Of a DNA stretch of 64,000 bases, positions 1 to 7,747 are shown piece by piece. A model generated the notes under the pieces. It had not been told where the DNA came from, did no database searches, and worked only from the letters and a program-made list of their open reading frames with translations. The stretch comes from Zoogloeaceae bacterium (lineage in GTDB: Bacteria; Pseudomonadota; Gammaproteobacteria; Burkholderiales; Rhodocyclaceae). The first letter of the stretch is position 1. Each line of letters begins with the position of its first letter. Both the position numbers and the translations under genes were made by a program. The stretch covers positions 682,001 through 746,000 of the forward strand of contig JACKLZ010000001.1 in NCBI GenBank assembly GCA_024235675.1, read 5' to 3'.

Positions 1-485
1 TCAAACGCCTCCGGCCCAATGGCGGCCCCCATCCAGGCAATGACGGCTTTGGCGGGCACATCCATCTTGGCCAAGGTCGATTCGAGCACACCCGCCAGCA
101 GGCCACGCCACCCCGCATGCGCAGCGGCAACAACCGTTCCATCGAGGTCACAGAAAATCACAGGCAAACAATCCGCCGTCATGACCGCACATACCACCTC
201 TGGCACACGAGTGGCTGACGCATCAGCCGTCGTGCCCGGCGCAACCTGATCAGCCCTTGCACACTGAACGCCATGTACCTGGTTCAACCAAAGCGGCGCA
301 CAGGGGAGCAGACGCGCGATCTCGCGACGATTCCGGGCAACTGCCAGCGGATCATCCCCCACATGATCACCCAGATTCAAGCTTGAAAAACAGCCCGTGC
401 TCACACCGCCGGCCCGCGTTGTCATCAAGGCCTTCACGCGCGACGGGGCGGGCCACTCGGGAATCAACAGATCGGCCGAATTCAT
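1..485 (-). CDS. pgeF: Polyphenol oxidase / purine nucleoside phosphorylase family protein PgeF (YfiH), 3' end missing
   Basis: The visible 161 residues start at an ATG that overlaps the rluD stop by 4 bp (ATGA); the remaining C-terminus lies beyond the left window edge. Family hallmarks read in order: MTTRAGGVS near residue 21, LNLGDHVGDD, LNQVHG, the metal-site segment MTADCLPV, and AHAGWRGL followed by GAAIGPEAF. These match the multi-copper-like/YfiH fold with its His and Cys zinc ligands (His in QVHG, Cys in ADCLP, His in AHAGW). Family members remove mis-incorporated L-Ser from peptidoglycan precursors (PgeF in E. coli) and also show purine nucleoside phosphorylase activity. The rluD-pgeF gene order is widely conserved and the overlap suggests translational coupling. 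Confidence 0.93.
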   Translation of the reverse strand, partial: MNSADLLIPEWPAPSRVKALMTTRAGGVSTGCFSSLNLGDHVGDDPLAVARNRREIARLLPCAPLWLNQVHGVQCARADQVAPGTTADASATRVPEVVCAVMTADCLPVIFCDLDGTVVAAAHAGWRGLLAGVLESTLAKMDVPAKAVIAWMGAAIGPEAF

Positions 486-1441
486 ACCGCCGCTTCCGCA
501 ACAATGCGGATGAGTTGCTGCATGTCGTCGGGCATGGGGGCAGTCCATACCATGGACTCACCCGAGCCCGGATGAATCAGACCCAGTTGAAAGGCATGCA
601 GTGCCTGCCGGGGGAAAGCCTGCAAAGCCTCATTGAGACATCGCCGCTTGCCATACACCGGGTCACCGACCAGCGGGTGCCCGACATGCGTCATATGAAC
701 GCGAATCTGGTGCGTACGCCCGGTTTCGAGTTGGCAGCGTACGAGTGTGCATTCGTCAAAACGACGCTCAACCGAATAATGCGTTACCGCCTCTCGCCCC
801 TTGCCGACCACGGCCATACGGGTGCGCTGACTGGGATGCCGCCCAATCGGCGCATCCACGGTGCCACCCGTCGAAAGCTGGCCATGCGCCAAGGCCAGAT
901 ACTCACGGTGGACTGAGCGCGCCTGCAACTGGCGCACAAGATCGGTCTGCGCCGGGAGCGTTTTCGCCACCACCAACAGACCACTGGTGTCTTTGTCGAG
1001 TCGATGCACAATGCCGGCACGAGGCACGCGCGACAGTTCCGGACAATGAAACAGCAAGGCGTTCAGCATGGTGCCCTGCCAGTTGCCGCTGCCGGGGTGA
1101 ACCACCAGACCGGCCGGCTTGTTGATCACAAGAAGCGCGTCGTCTTCAAAGACAACCGTCAGATCAATGGCCTCGGCCGCGTCGGCAACGGCTTCGGGCG
1201 GCGGCGGAACGTCGATCACCAGCGTTTCGCTGCCTCGCACCCGGAACTTCGGTGGCACCTGGCGGTCATCGACCAGCACGCGCCCCTCCTTCACCCATGT
1301 CTGCAGCCGATTGCGCGATTGCTCGGGCAAAAGCTGCGCCAACACCTGGTCGATACGCATGCCGGCGCAAGCGTCAGGCACAATGAGTGGCAGATCCGAA
1401 TCATCTTCGGGGTCTGCGCTATAATCCGCGCGATTAATCAC
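482..1441 (-). CDS. rluD: 23S rRNA pseudouridine(1911/1915/1917) synthase RluD
   Basis: A 319-residue protein, close to the 326 of E. coli RluD. It has an N-terminal S4 RNA-binding domain (about residues 27-75, with MRIDQVLAQLLPEQSR), then the RsuA/RluA catalytic domain with the signature HRLDKDTSGLLVVAK; Asp149 of RLD is the expected catalytic nucleophile. The enzyme isomerises three uridines in helix 69 of 23S rRNA. I chose the GTG at 1441 because it puts the S4 domain at the usual distance from the start; a longer open frame to 1651 would run through bamD coding sequence and is Arg-rich non-sense. It is divergent from bamD and coupled to pgeF downstream. The start codon lies just downstream of, and antiparallel to, the bamD -10 box. 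Confidence 0.95.
   Translation of the reverse strand: MINRADYSADPEDDSDLPLIVPDACAGMRIDQVLAQLLPEQSRNRLQTWVKEGRVLVDDRQVPPKFRVRGSETLVIDVPPPPEAVADAAEAIDLTVVFEDDALLVINKPAGLVVHPGSGNWQGTMLNALLFHCPELSRVPRAGIVHRLDKDTSGLLVVAKTLPAQTDLVRQLQARSVHREYLALAHGQLSTGGTVDAPIGRHPSQRTRMAVVGKGREAVTHYSVERRFDECTLVRCQLETGRTHQIRVHMTHVGHPLVGDPVYGKRRCLNEALQAFPRQALHAFQLGLIHPGSGESMVWTAPMPDDMQQLIRIVAEAAV
1420..1425 (+). promoter_or_regulatory. Consensus -10 box (TATAAT) of the probable bamD promoter
   Basis: A perfect TATAAT lies 36 bp upstream of the bamD ATG. No good -35 hexamer is visible at 16-18 bp spacing, so recognition would depend on the -10 box or an activator. The box sits inside the first codons of the divergent rluD gene. 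Confidence 0.45.
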
Positions 1442-1461
1442 AAGAGACAAGAGCGTTTTCG

Positions 1462-2259
1462 ATGGCCAATAAGATCCTTCGCAGTTTAGCGGTAATCGGC
1501 GCCCTGTTGCTGGCCGGATGCAGCGCAACACCCGACGAGTACGACGAGACCGCCGGCTGGAACGCGCAGCGGCTCTATTCAGAAGCCAAGGAATCGATGT
1601 CGGACGGCAGTTACGACCGCGCGATTCAGATGTTCGAAAAGCTCGAAGCACGCTATCCGTATGGACGCTATGCCCAGCAGTCGCAGCTCGAAGTCGCCTA
1701 CGCCTATTACAAATCCGATGAACCGGCCTCGGCCCTGGCCGCTTGCGACCGCTTCATCAAGCTTCACCCGAACCACCCCAACGTCGACTACGCCTACTAT
1801 CTGAAAGGGCTGGTCAACTTCAACGAAGATCTCGGGCTGCTCGGCAGCCTCGCCAACCAGGACTTGAGCGAACGCGATCCGCGCGCCTCGCAGGAAGCCT
1901 TCGACACCTTCCGTGAGTTGGTCAAGCGCTTCCCCGAAAGCCGCTACGCCAACGACTCGCGCCAGCGTATGCAGTACCTGGTCAACGCACTCGGCTCACA
2001 TGAAGTCCATGTCGCGCGCTACTACCTGAAGCGTGGTGCCTATCTGGCCTCGGCCAACCGTGCCCAGGCGGCGCTCACGACCTACCCCGAAACGCCGGCC
2101 ACGGAAGAAGCGCTGTATATCCTGACGCAGGCCTACGACAAGCTCGGCATGACCCAGCTGCGCGACGACGCGGCACGGGTGCTGAACACCAACTTCCCGC
2201 AGAGCATCTATCTGAGCGGCGGCCCCGAGAGCGACAAGCCCTGGTGGCAGTTGTGGTGA
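1462..2259 (+). CDS. bamD: Outer membrane assembly lipoprotein BamD
   Basis: A 265-residue lipoprotein. The signal peptide ends in the lipobox LLAGC, with Cys20 as the lipidated residue. The rest is a TPR-like helical solenoid; repeats such as YDRAIQMFEKLEARYPYGRY (the first TPR) and the conserved YYLKGLVNFNEDLGLL are typical of BamD/ComL/YfiO. The protein anchors in the inner leaflet of the outer membrane and works with BamA in beta-barrel insertion; it is essential in most proteobacteria. The divergent rluD/bamD arrangement is widely conserved. The length matches the family (about 245-270). Confidence 0.96.
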   Translation: MANKILRSLAVIGALLLAGCSATPDEYDETAGWNAQRLYSEAKESMSDGSYDRAIQMFEKLEARYPYGRYAQQSQLEVAYAYYKSDEPASALAACDRFIKLHPNHPNVDYAYYLKGLVNFNEDLGLLGSLANQDLSERDPRASQEAFDTFRELVKRFPESRYANDSRQRMQYLVNALGSHEVHVARYYLKRGAYLASANRAQAALTTYPETPATEEALYILTQAYDKLGMTQLRDDAARVLNTNFPQSIYLSGGPESDKPWWQLW

Positions 2260-2271
2260 AAGCCGCTCGCC

Positions 2272-2853
2272 ATGGATGACGCTGTCCGGGCAGCCATGGC
2301 GAAATGGCCGGACGTTCCGGCCGTGTTCGGATGGTTGTCGCTGGACGCACGCGGCCTGTGGCGCATTGCCGACACCCTGGTAGAACATACCGGGCTGGCA
2401 CGCTTCATCGGCCGCAACTATCTTGCCGACACCGAGGGCCGCTGGTATTTCCAGAACGGTCCGCAACAGGTTTTCGTGTCGCTGGCCTACACCCCCTGGG
2501 TGTATCGCCTCGATACGAATGGCGAGTTAACGACACACACCGGCGAGCGCCTTGCCGAACCCACCGCGGCTTGGCTGGATGAAGAAGGCAGCCTCTTGAT
2601 CAGCGACTCTGCGAATCAGATTGGCCTGCTGCACGATGCGGACCTGGCCCTCATGATTGAGCGCCTCCGCAACATCGGCGGCGAGGCCATTGACCCCGAA
2701 AGCCTGCTCGACGCCGATCGCTGGCCGACCGACGCAGGCCTTGCCCTCGCGAGCGGATGGATCCCACTGGCACCCATCCGCCGAAGCGAGGTGGCCGCCC
2801 GCTTCGGCTTCACACCGGAGCCGACGGCCAGCGACGATCACTGTCGCCCGTAG
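2272..2853 (+). CDS. Conserved hypothetical protein, 193 aa, DUF-type
   Basis: The gene starts 12 bp after bamD stops and reads in the same direction, so the two are probably co-transcribed; its last 16 bp overlap convergently with manC. The protein is soluble (no membrane segment or signal), acidic, Trp-rich and has a strong WFDE character: DVPAVFGWLSLDARGLWRI near the N-terminus, a GRNYLADTEGRWYFQNGPQQ centre, and a C-terminal SGWIPLAPIRRSEVAARFGF. Coding is supported by codon bias and by position. I do not recognise a function; it resembles short betaproteobacterial DUF proteins that read as beta-rich sensory or binding domains. The start lacks an evident Shine-Dalgarno, which fits coupling to bamD. 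Confidence 0.75.
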   Translation: MDDAVRAAMAKWPDVPAVFGWLSLDARGLWRIADTLVEHTGLARFIGRNYLADTEGRWYFQNGPQQVFVSLAYTPWVYRLDTNGELTTHTGERLAEPTAAWLDEEGSLLISDSANQIGLLHDADLALMIERLRNIGGEAIDPESLLDADRWPTDAGLALASGWIPLAPIRRSEVAARFGFTPEPTASDDHCRP

Positions 2854-4283
2854 GTATCCTCAAAGCGGACGATATCGTCCTCACCCAGATAGCTGCCTGA
2901 CTGCACTTCGATCATCTCGAGCGGCAAGCGTCCGGGATTCTCCAGGCGGTGCGTCGTCCCCAAGGGAATGTAGGTCGACTGGTTTTCGCTGAGCAGGAAG
3001 GTCTCATCCCCCCGCGTCACCCGGGCGGTGCCGCTCACCACAATCCAGTGCTCGGCCCGGTGATGATGCATCTGCAGACTCAGCGACGCACCGGGATTGA
3101 CCACAATACGCTTGACCTGAAAGCGCTCGCCGCTATCGATTGAGTCGTAGTAGCCCCAGGGACGGTGAATTTTACGGTGTGCCGACGCCTGCGGTCGGTT
3201 CTCGGCTTTGAGCCGCGCGACAATCTTCTTGACGTCCTGCGTGCGTGATTTATTCAACACCATCACCGCATCCGGCGTTTCAACCACCACCAGATCACGC
3301 ACCCCGATGCAGGCCACCATGCGATCTGTCGCGATGGCGAGGCTCCCCTCGGCGTCTTCGAACAGCACATCGCCCTGCCCCGAATTGCCTTGCGCATCCT
3401 TGTCCGCGATCGCCCACAAGGCATCCCAGGCACCCAGGTCGGACCACGCCGCGGCCAGCGAAACCACCACCCCCTGAATACCCAGGTCAGCGCGCGCGGC
3501 CAGATGCTCCATCACCGCGTAGTCGATCGAATCCGACGGGCAAGCAGCAAACGCCGCCGCATCCACCCGGATGAAATCCGCGTCACGGCGGCACGCCGCC
3601 ATCGACTGCTCGCAGGCCGACAGAATCGCCGGCTGTAGCGTTGCCATCGCCCGCAACCACACGCTGGCCTGCACCAGAAAGATCCCGCTGTTCCACAGAT
3701 AGTCGCCACTGGCCACATAGCGCTCGGCCGTTGGCATGTCGGGCTTCTCGACAAACTCTGCGATCGCCCGCACACCCTCGGCCGCATCGGCCCCGCAACG
3801 AATATAGCCGTAACCGGTTTCGGCGCGCTCGGGCACGATGCCAAAAGTGACCATGGCGCCTTTGGCCGCCATGCGGGCGCCGACCAACACCGCCTGCTGA
3901 TAGGCACTGCGGTCGCCGATGACATGGTCAGCCGGCATCACCAGCAACAAAGGGTCGCTGCCATCGCTGATGGCCGACAAAGCCGCCAGCGTCAGCGCCG
4001 GCGCGGTGTTGCGCCCGACGGGTTCAAGGATGATCCGGTCGCTGGACTTGCCAATGGCGCGCAGCTGCTCGGCCGTCATGAAACGGTAGTCTTCGTTGCA
4101 CACCACGATCGGGCAATCGGCTACCGAGCATTCGCTGGTCAAGCCATCGAGCCGCAAAGCGGTGGCTTGAAGCATGGTCTCTTCACCAGCGAGCGCCAGA
4201 AGCTGCTTGGGATATTGTTCCCGCGACAAAGGCCAGAGCCGGGTACCGGATCCGCCAGACAGGATGACAGGCTGTAACTGCAT
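2838..4283 (-). CDS. manC: Mannose-1-phosphate guanylyltransferase / mannose-6-phosphate isomerase (ManC/AlgA/CpsB type)
   Basis: A 481-residue bifunctional enzyme. The N-terminal nucleotidyltransferase (about 1-290) opens with VILSGGSGTRLWPLSREQYP, the GTP-binding loop, and carries FVEKPD and GDYLWNSGIF; the C-terminal cupin domain (about 340-481) has the metal-binding LQMHHHRAEHWIVVSGTA and HRLENPG. It makes GDP-mannose from fructose/mannose phosphates, feeding exopolysaccharide or LPS sugars. The ATG at 4283 is preceded by GGAG; an in-frame TTG one codon earlier is less likely. It stands alone, with no glycosyltransferase operon nearby, so it probably supplies precursors to a polysaccharide locus elsewhere. 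Confidence 0.95.
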   Translation of the reverse strand: MQLQPVILSGGSGTRLWPLSREQYPKQLLALAGEETMLQATALRLDGLTSECSVADCPIVVCNEDYRFMTAEQLRAIGKSSDRIILEPVGRNTAPALTLAALSAISDGSDPLLLVMPADHVIGDRSAYQQAVLVGARMAAKGAMVTFGIVPERAETGYGYIRCGADAAEGVRAIAEFVEKPDMPTAERYVASGDYLWNSGIFLVQASVWLRAMATLQPAILSACEQSMAACRRDADFIRVDAAAFAACPSDSIDYAVMEHLAARADLGIQGVVVSLAAAWSDLGAWDALWAIADKDAQGNSGQGDVLFEDAEGSLAIATDRMVACIGVRDLVVVETPDAVMVLNKSRTQDVKKIVARLKAENRPQASAHRKIHRPWGYYDSIDSGERFQVKRIVVNPGASLSLQMHHHRAEHWIVVSGTARVTRGDETFLLSENQSTYIPLGTTHRLENPGRLPLEMIEVQSGSYLGEDDIVRFEDTYGRQ

Positions 4284-4371
4284 CAATCACTCCACGATAC
4301 GGCCGCACACACGCGCGGCGTCAAATATGGCGTGATGATAACGGATTGCGAACAATCCTTTTGTGACACAG

Positions 4372-4400
4372 GCATCGCCCGGCATTGCACCGGGCGATGC
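4372..4400. terminator. 11-bp perfect stem-loop downstream of hbd
   Basis: Arms at 4372-4382 and 4390-4400 are perfectly complementary, with a 7-nt loop. It lies 9 bp past the hbd stop on the minus strand, in the 125-bp gap before manC. No U-tract follows on either strand, so it is a terminator-like or RNA-stabilising hairpin rather than a canonical intrinsic terminator. Confidence 0.45.
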
Positions 4401-4408
4401 ACGAGCAC

Positions 4409-5257
4409 TCAGTAGGTAAAGAAACCCTTGCCCGTCTTGCGGCCAAGGTAGCCGGCTTCGACCATTTCGACCAGCAGCGGCGCGGGGCGGTACTTCGGAT
4501 CCTTGAAGCCCTCGAACAAGACCTGCATCACCGCCAGTTGCACGTCCAGCCCGATCAGATCGCACAGCGCGAGCGGGCCGATGGGATGATTGGCGCCGAG
4601 CTTCATGGCGGTATCGATGTCCTCGGCCGAGGCCAAGCCTTCTTGCAGGGTAAAGATGGCTTCGTTGATCATCGGGCACAGCATCCGATTGACCACGAAT
4701 CCGGCGCTGTTGCGCACCTGCACCGGCGTCTTGCCGACCTTGGCCACGGCGGCCTCGGTGAGCGCGTAGGTCGCGTCGCTGGTCTGCAGGCCACGGATCA
4801 GCTCAACCAGCGCCATCATCGGCACCGGGTTGAAGAAATGCATGCCGATCACCTGTGCCGGGCGACCGGTCGCCGCGGCCAACTTGGTGATCGAAATGGA
4901 CGAGGTGTTTGACGCAAGCACGGCATCGGCGCGGGCGATCTGGTCGAGTTGGCCAAACAGCTTGAGCTTGATGTCGAGGTTTTCGGTGGCGGCCTCGACA
5001 ATCAGATCGCAATCCGACAAGGCAGACAGATCAGTGGAGGTTTCGAGCAAGGCCAGCGCAGCCTGCTTGGCCTCGGCAGTCATCTTCTCTTTTTTTATCA
5101 GGCGATCGAGGCTGCCGGAAATCGTCGCTACGGCTTTATCCAGTGCAGCCTGGGCGATGTCGGTCATCACGACACTGGCACCGGCAACGGCGAACGCCTG
5201 GGCAATGCCATTGCCCATGGTGCCCGAACCCACCACGCCGATTCTCTTGATATCCAT
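4409..5257 (-). CDS. hbd: 3-hydroxybutyryl-CoA (3-hydroxyacyl-CoA) dehydrogenase
   Basis: A 282-residue enzyme of the single-domain HBDH/PaaH size. It starts with the Rossmann motif IGVVGSGTMGNGIAQAFAVA, continues with VIEAATEN-like IVEAATEN, SNTSSISIT and the active-site His segment GMHFFNPVPMM, and ends with the helical dimerisation domain including GANHPIGPLALCDLIGLD and YLGRKTGKGFF. It reduces acetoacetyl-CoA or oxidises 3-hydroxyacyl-CoA with NAD(P), in fatty-acid, aromatic or PHB-related metabolism. The start ATG at 5257 is preceded by GGAG; an open frame running to 5971 includes unrelated antisense sequence of the neighbouring exporter. The gene is monocistronic and divergent from the LysE gene. 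Confidence 0.95.
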   Translation of the reverse strand: MDIKRIGVVGSGTMGNGIAQAFAVAGASVVMTDIAQAALDKAVATISGSLDRLIKKEKMTAEAKQAALALLETSTDLSALSDCDLIVEAATENLDIKLKLFGQLDQIARADAVLASNTSSISITKLAAATGRPAQVIGMHFFNPVPMMALVELIRGLQTSDATYALTEAAVAKVGKTPVQVRNSAGFVVNRMLCPMINEAIFTLQEGLASAEDIDTAMKLGANHPIGPLALCDLIGLDVQLAVMQVLFEGFKDPKYRPAPLLVEMVEAGYLGRKTGKGFFTY

Positions 5258-5464
5258 GCTTTTCTCCAAAAAAGATACTGTCTGAACGCAACCAGTCCAT
5301 ACCGCTGCGTATGGCAAAACTCTACCCCAGTTCGCCGCATCTGCCAAACGCCAAAGTGGCCCGGTCGGGGCACCGGGCCAACGTCGCACCCGCCGGACAA
5401 AGCTTGCCGGGTGCGTGTTATCTGGTTTGCGCACACTGGCACAAACACTGCCAAAGGTCTCGCC

Positions 5465-6061
5465 ATGCTCGAGCTGATCCCCCTGCTGAGCTTCGTCATC
5501 ATCGCCTCGATCACACCGGGGCCCAACAACATCATGCTCGCCACGGCCGGCGCGAGCGCGGGTTTTCGTGCCACGGTCCCGCATATGCTCGGGATCAGCA
5601 TCGGGCTGGCAGTCCAGATCGCATTGGTCGGCGCCGGCATTGCCACGCTGATCCACCAGTATCCGACCATCACCGTGGTAATGCGCGTGCTGGCGGTCGG
5701 CTATCTGCTCTGGTTGGCACTGCGCTTGCTGCGGCCGCAGCCTGGTCTGGTGAAAAGTGCCGCCGGCCAGCCACTGAGCTTCGCCGGCGCGGCCTTGTTC
5801 CAGTGGGTGAACCCGAAAGCCTGGATGATGGCGCTGACCATCAACGCCGCCTTTCTGCCCACCAGCCTCACGCCCGCAGCGGCCATCGCACAAGTGGCGC
5901 TGGTGTCGGCCATCGCCAACCTGCCGTGCATCGCGTGCTGGGCAATCGCCGGATCCGCCATCCGCCACCACCTGGCCGATCCGGTCCGCCGTCGCAGCTT
6001 TGACAGCGTCATGGGCTTCGCGCTCGCCGGCACGGCCCTGTGGCTCGCCATCAGTCAGTAG
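5465..6061 (+). CDS. LysE/RhtB family amino-acid exporter
   Basis: A 198-residue membrane protein of the usual family length with about six hydrophobic helices. The N-terminal signature FVIIASITPGPNNIMLATAG is the conserved LysE/RhtB motif (TPGPN), and FQWVNPKAWMMAL is the second conserved motif. Such proteins export amino acids or homoserine lactone-like compounds across the inner membrane by proton antiport; the substrate cannot be read from sequence. The start ATG at 5465 lies in a 207-bp gap shared with the divergent hbd gene. A LysR regulator, often adjacent to such exporters, is not present here. Confidence 0.9.
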   Translation: MLELIPLLSFVIIASITPGPNNIMLATAGASAGFRATVPHMLGISIGLAVQIALVGAGIATLIHQYPTITVVMRVLAVGYLLWLALRLLRPQPGLVKSAAGQPLSFAGAALFQWVNPKAWMMALTINAAFLPTSLTPAAAIAQVALVSAIANLPCIACWAIAGSAIRHHLADPVRRRSFDSVMGFALAGTALWLAISQ

Positions 6062-6186
6062 CCCGACAACAGAAATCCTTTATGGGAGCGCGCTAGCCGC
6101 CGGGCCGGCATAAAATTGCGGGGCCGGCCGTGGTAAGCTTGGCCGGACTCGCTTTTAACCCCTGCCTGGTCCAAAAAATTAACAGA

Positions 6187-7743
6187 ATGCCGAAGAACGG
6201 CTCTCCCGATAACGCCCCCGGCGGAAAGTTCCGCGCCTTGACCCAATTTACGCGCAGGGGTTTTCGATTCGCCCTGCCCTGGCTGTCGTTCGGCCGCTGG
6301 CAAAACCGGATCCTGTTCGTTGGCATCGCACTGCTTGCCGGCCTGGCCGCCATTGTGTTTGCCATCGGCGCCGACATTGCCATCGAGATTCACCGCGAGG
6401 TCGTGCATCTGGCCTGGTGGTCCAGCCTGATCGTCGCACCCGCAGGCTTTGCGCTGATCATCTGGCTCACCCGACGCTTCTTCCCGGGCTGCGAAGGCAG
6501 CGGCATCCCGCAGGCCATCGCCGCCTCGCTGACCGAAGACAGCGCCATCCGCAAGCGCCTGCTGTCACCGCGAATCATCTTCGGAAAAATTTCCCTCACC
6601 CTGATCGGCCTGCTCTCCGGCGCCTCCATCGGGCGGGAAGGTCCGTCCGTGCAGGTGGGCGCTTCGATTCTCAACCTGATCAGCGGCAAACGTAAAAACG
6701 GACGAATCGCCCCCACCAAAGATCTGATCGTCGCCGGTGGTGGCGCCGGCGTGGCGTCGGCATTCAACACACCGCTGGGCGGCATCATGTTCGCCATCGA
6801 AGAGCTGTCACGCTATCGCGCGTTCCGCGCCAACAGCACCACGCTGGTGGCCGTGATCTTTGCCGGTCTGATGTCACTGGCCACCTTGGGCAACTACACC
6901 TACTTCGGCCGCACGCCGGCCGCCGTCGGATGGCCCGAGGGACTCTGGCCGGTGCTGCTATGCGGCGTGCTCGGCGGCCTGGCCGGCGGCATTTCCACGC
7001 GCCTGTTGATCGCCTCCTCACGCGCACTGCCCGGACGCATCGGTCTGTTCAAACGCGAGCGTCCTGTCGCTTTTGCCGCGGCCTGCGGCCTGGCCACCGC
7101 GATCATTGGTTTATCGACCGGCGGCATGACCTGGGGCACCGGCTATGCTGAATCCAAAGCGGCGCTCGAAGGCACGGCGGGCCTGCCGATCTACTTCATG
7201 TTCGCCAAGGCGGCGGTTATCTGGATCGCCTTCATCAGCGGCATTCCCGGCGGCATCTTTGCCCCGGCGCTGGCCATCGGCGCCGGTCTCGGTGCCAACG
7301 TGGCCCTGATGCTTGGCATCGATCACAACCCGGCCATTCTGGTGTTGGGTACCGTGGCTTTCCTGGCCGGCATCACCCAGTCGCCGATCACCTCATTCGT
7401 CATCGTCATGGAAATGACCGCCAACCATCAGATGCTGCTGCCCCTCATGAGCGCCGCGGTGGTTGCCCAGGGCTTCTCGCGCTCGGTTGCGCCTGTGCCG
7501 CTCTACGATGCGCTGGCCATCGACATACTCAAACGCCTCACGCACGAAGAAAAAGAGCGCAAAGTCGCCGCGGGTGAAAGTCCCACCGAACCGGAGACCG
7601 TCACCGCCGAACACGACCCGCTTCATCCGGCGCCTGACGACATACCGCCTACTGCGGACGACGCACCGCCCTCGGCCGACGATGCACCATCCCCGGCTGA
7701 CGATGCAAGCACACCGCCCGAGTCGCCCAAACCGGCAAGCTGA
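6187..7743 (+). CDS. CLC-family chloride/proton antiporter (ClcA-like) with acidic Pro-rich tail
   Basis: A 518-residue membrane protein with a CLC core of about 420 residues. Ion-filter motifs are intact: GSGIPQ, GREGPSVQVGA (contains the gating glutamate equivalent to E148 of E. coli ClcA), and GIPGGIFAPALAIGAGLG. IMFAIEEL retains the inner proton-glutamate position of the antiporter subclass, so it is predicted to exchange 2 Cl- for 1 H+ rather than act as a channel. The last 60 residues are a cytoplasmic tail of repeated ADDAP/ADDAS units with no CBS domain. I chose ATG 6187 (MPKNGS); a GTG at 6130 would add 19 residues. It is transcribed after lysE and converges on the nuclease gene with a 4-bp gap. 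Confidence 0.9.
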   Translation: MPKNGSPDNAPGGKFRALTQFTRRGFRFALPWLSFGRWQNRILFVGIALLAGLAAIVFAIGADIAIEIHREVVHLAWWSSLIVAPAGFALIIWLTRRFFPGCEGSGIPQAIAASLTEDSAIRKRLLSPRIIFGKISLTLIGLLSGASIGREGPSVQVGASILNLISGKRKNGRIAPTKDLIVAGGGAGVASAFNTPLGGIMFAIEELSRYRAFRANSTTLVAVIFAGLMSLATLGNYTYFGRTPAAVGWPEGLWPVLLCGVLGGLAGGISTRLLIASSRALPGRIGLFKRERPVAFAAACGLATAIIGLSTGGMTWGTGYAESKAALEGTAGLPIYFMFAKAAVIWIAFISGIPGGIFAPALAIGAGLGANVALMLGIDHNPAILVLGTVAFLAGITQSPITSFVIVMEMTANHQMLLPLMSAAVVAQGFSRSVAPVPLYDALAIDILKRLTHEEKERKVAAGESPTEPETVTAEHDPLHPAPDDIPPTADDAPPSADDAPSPADDASTPPESPKPAS

Positions 7744-7747
7744 GCGT

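Noticed and set aside
4409..5971. One long frame fusing hbd to upstream sequence
   Set aside because: The upstream 238 residues are antisense to the lysE gene; a ribosome site and family length support a start at 5257.
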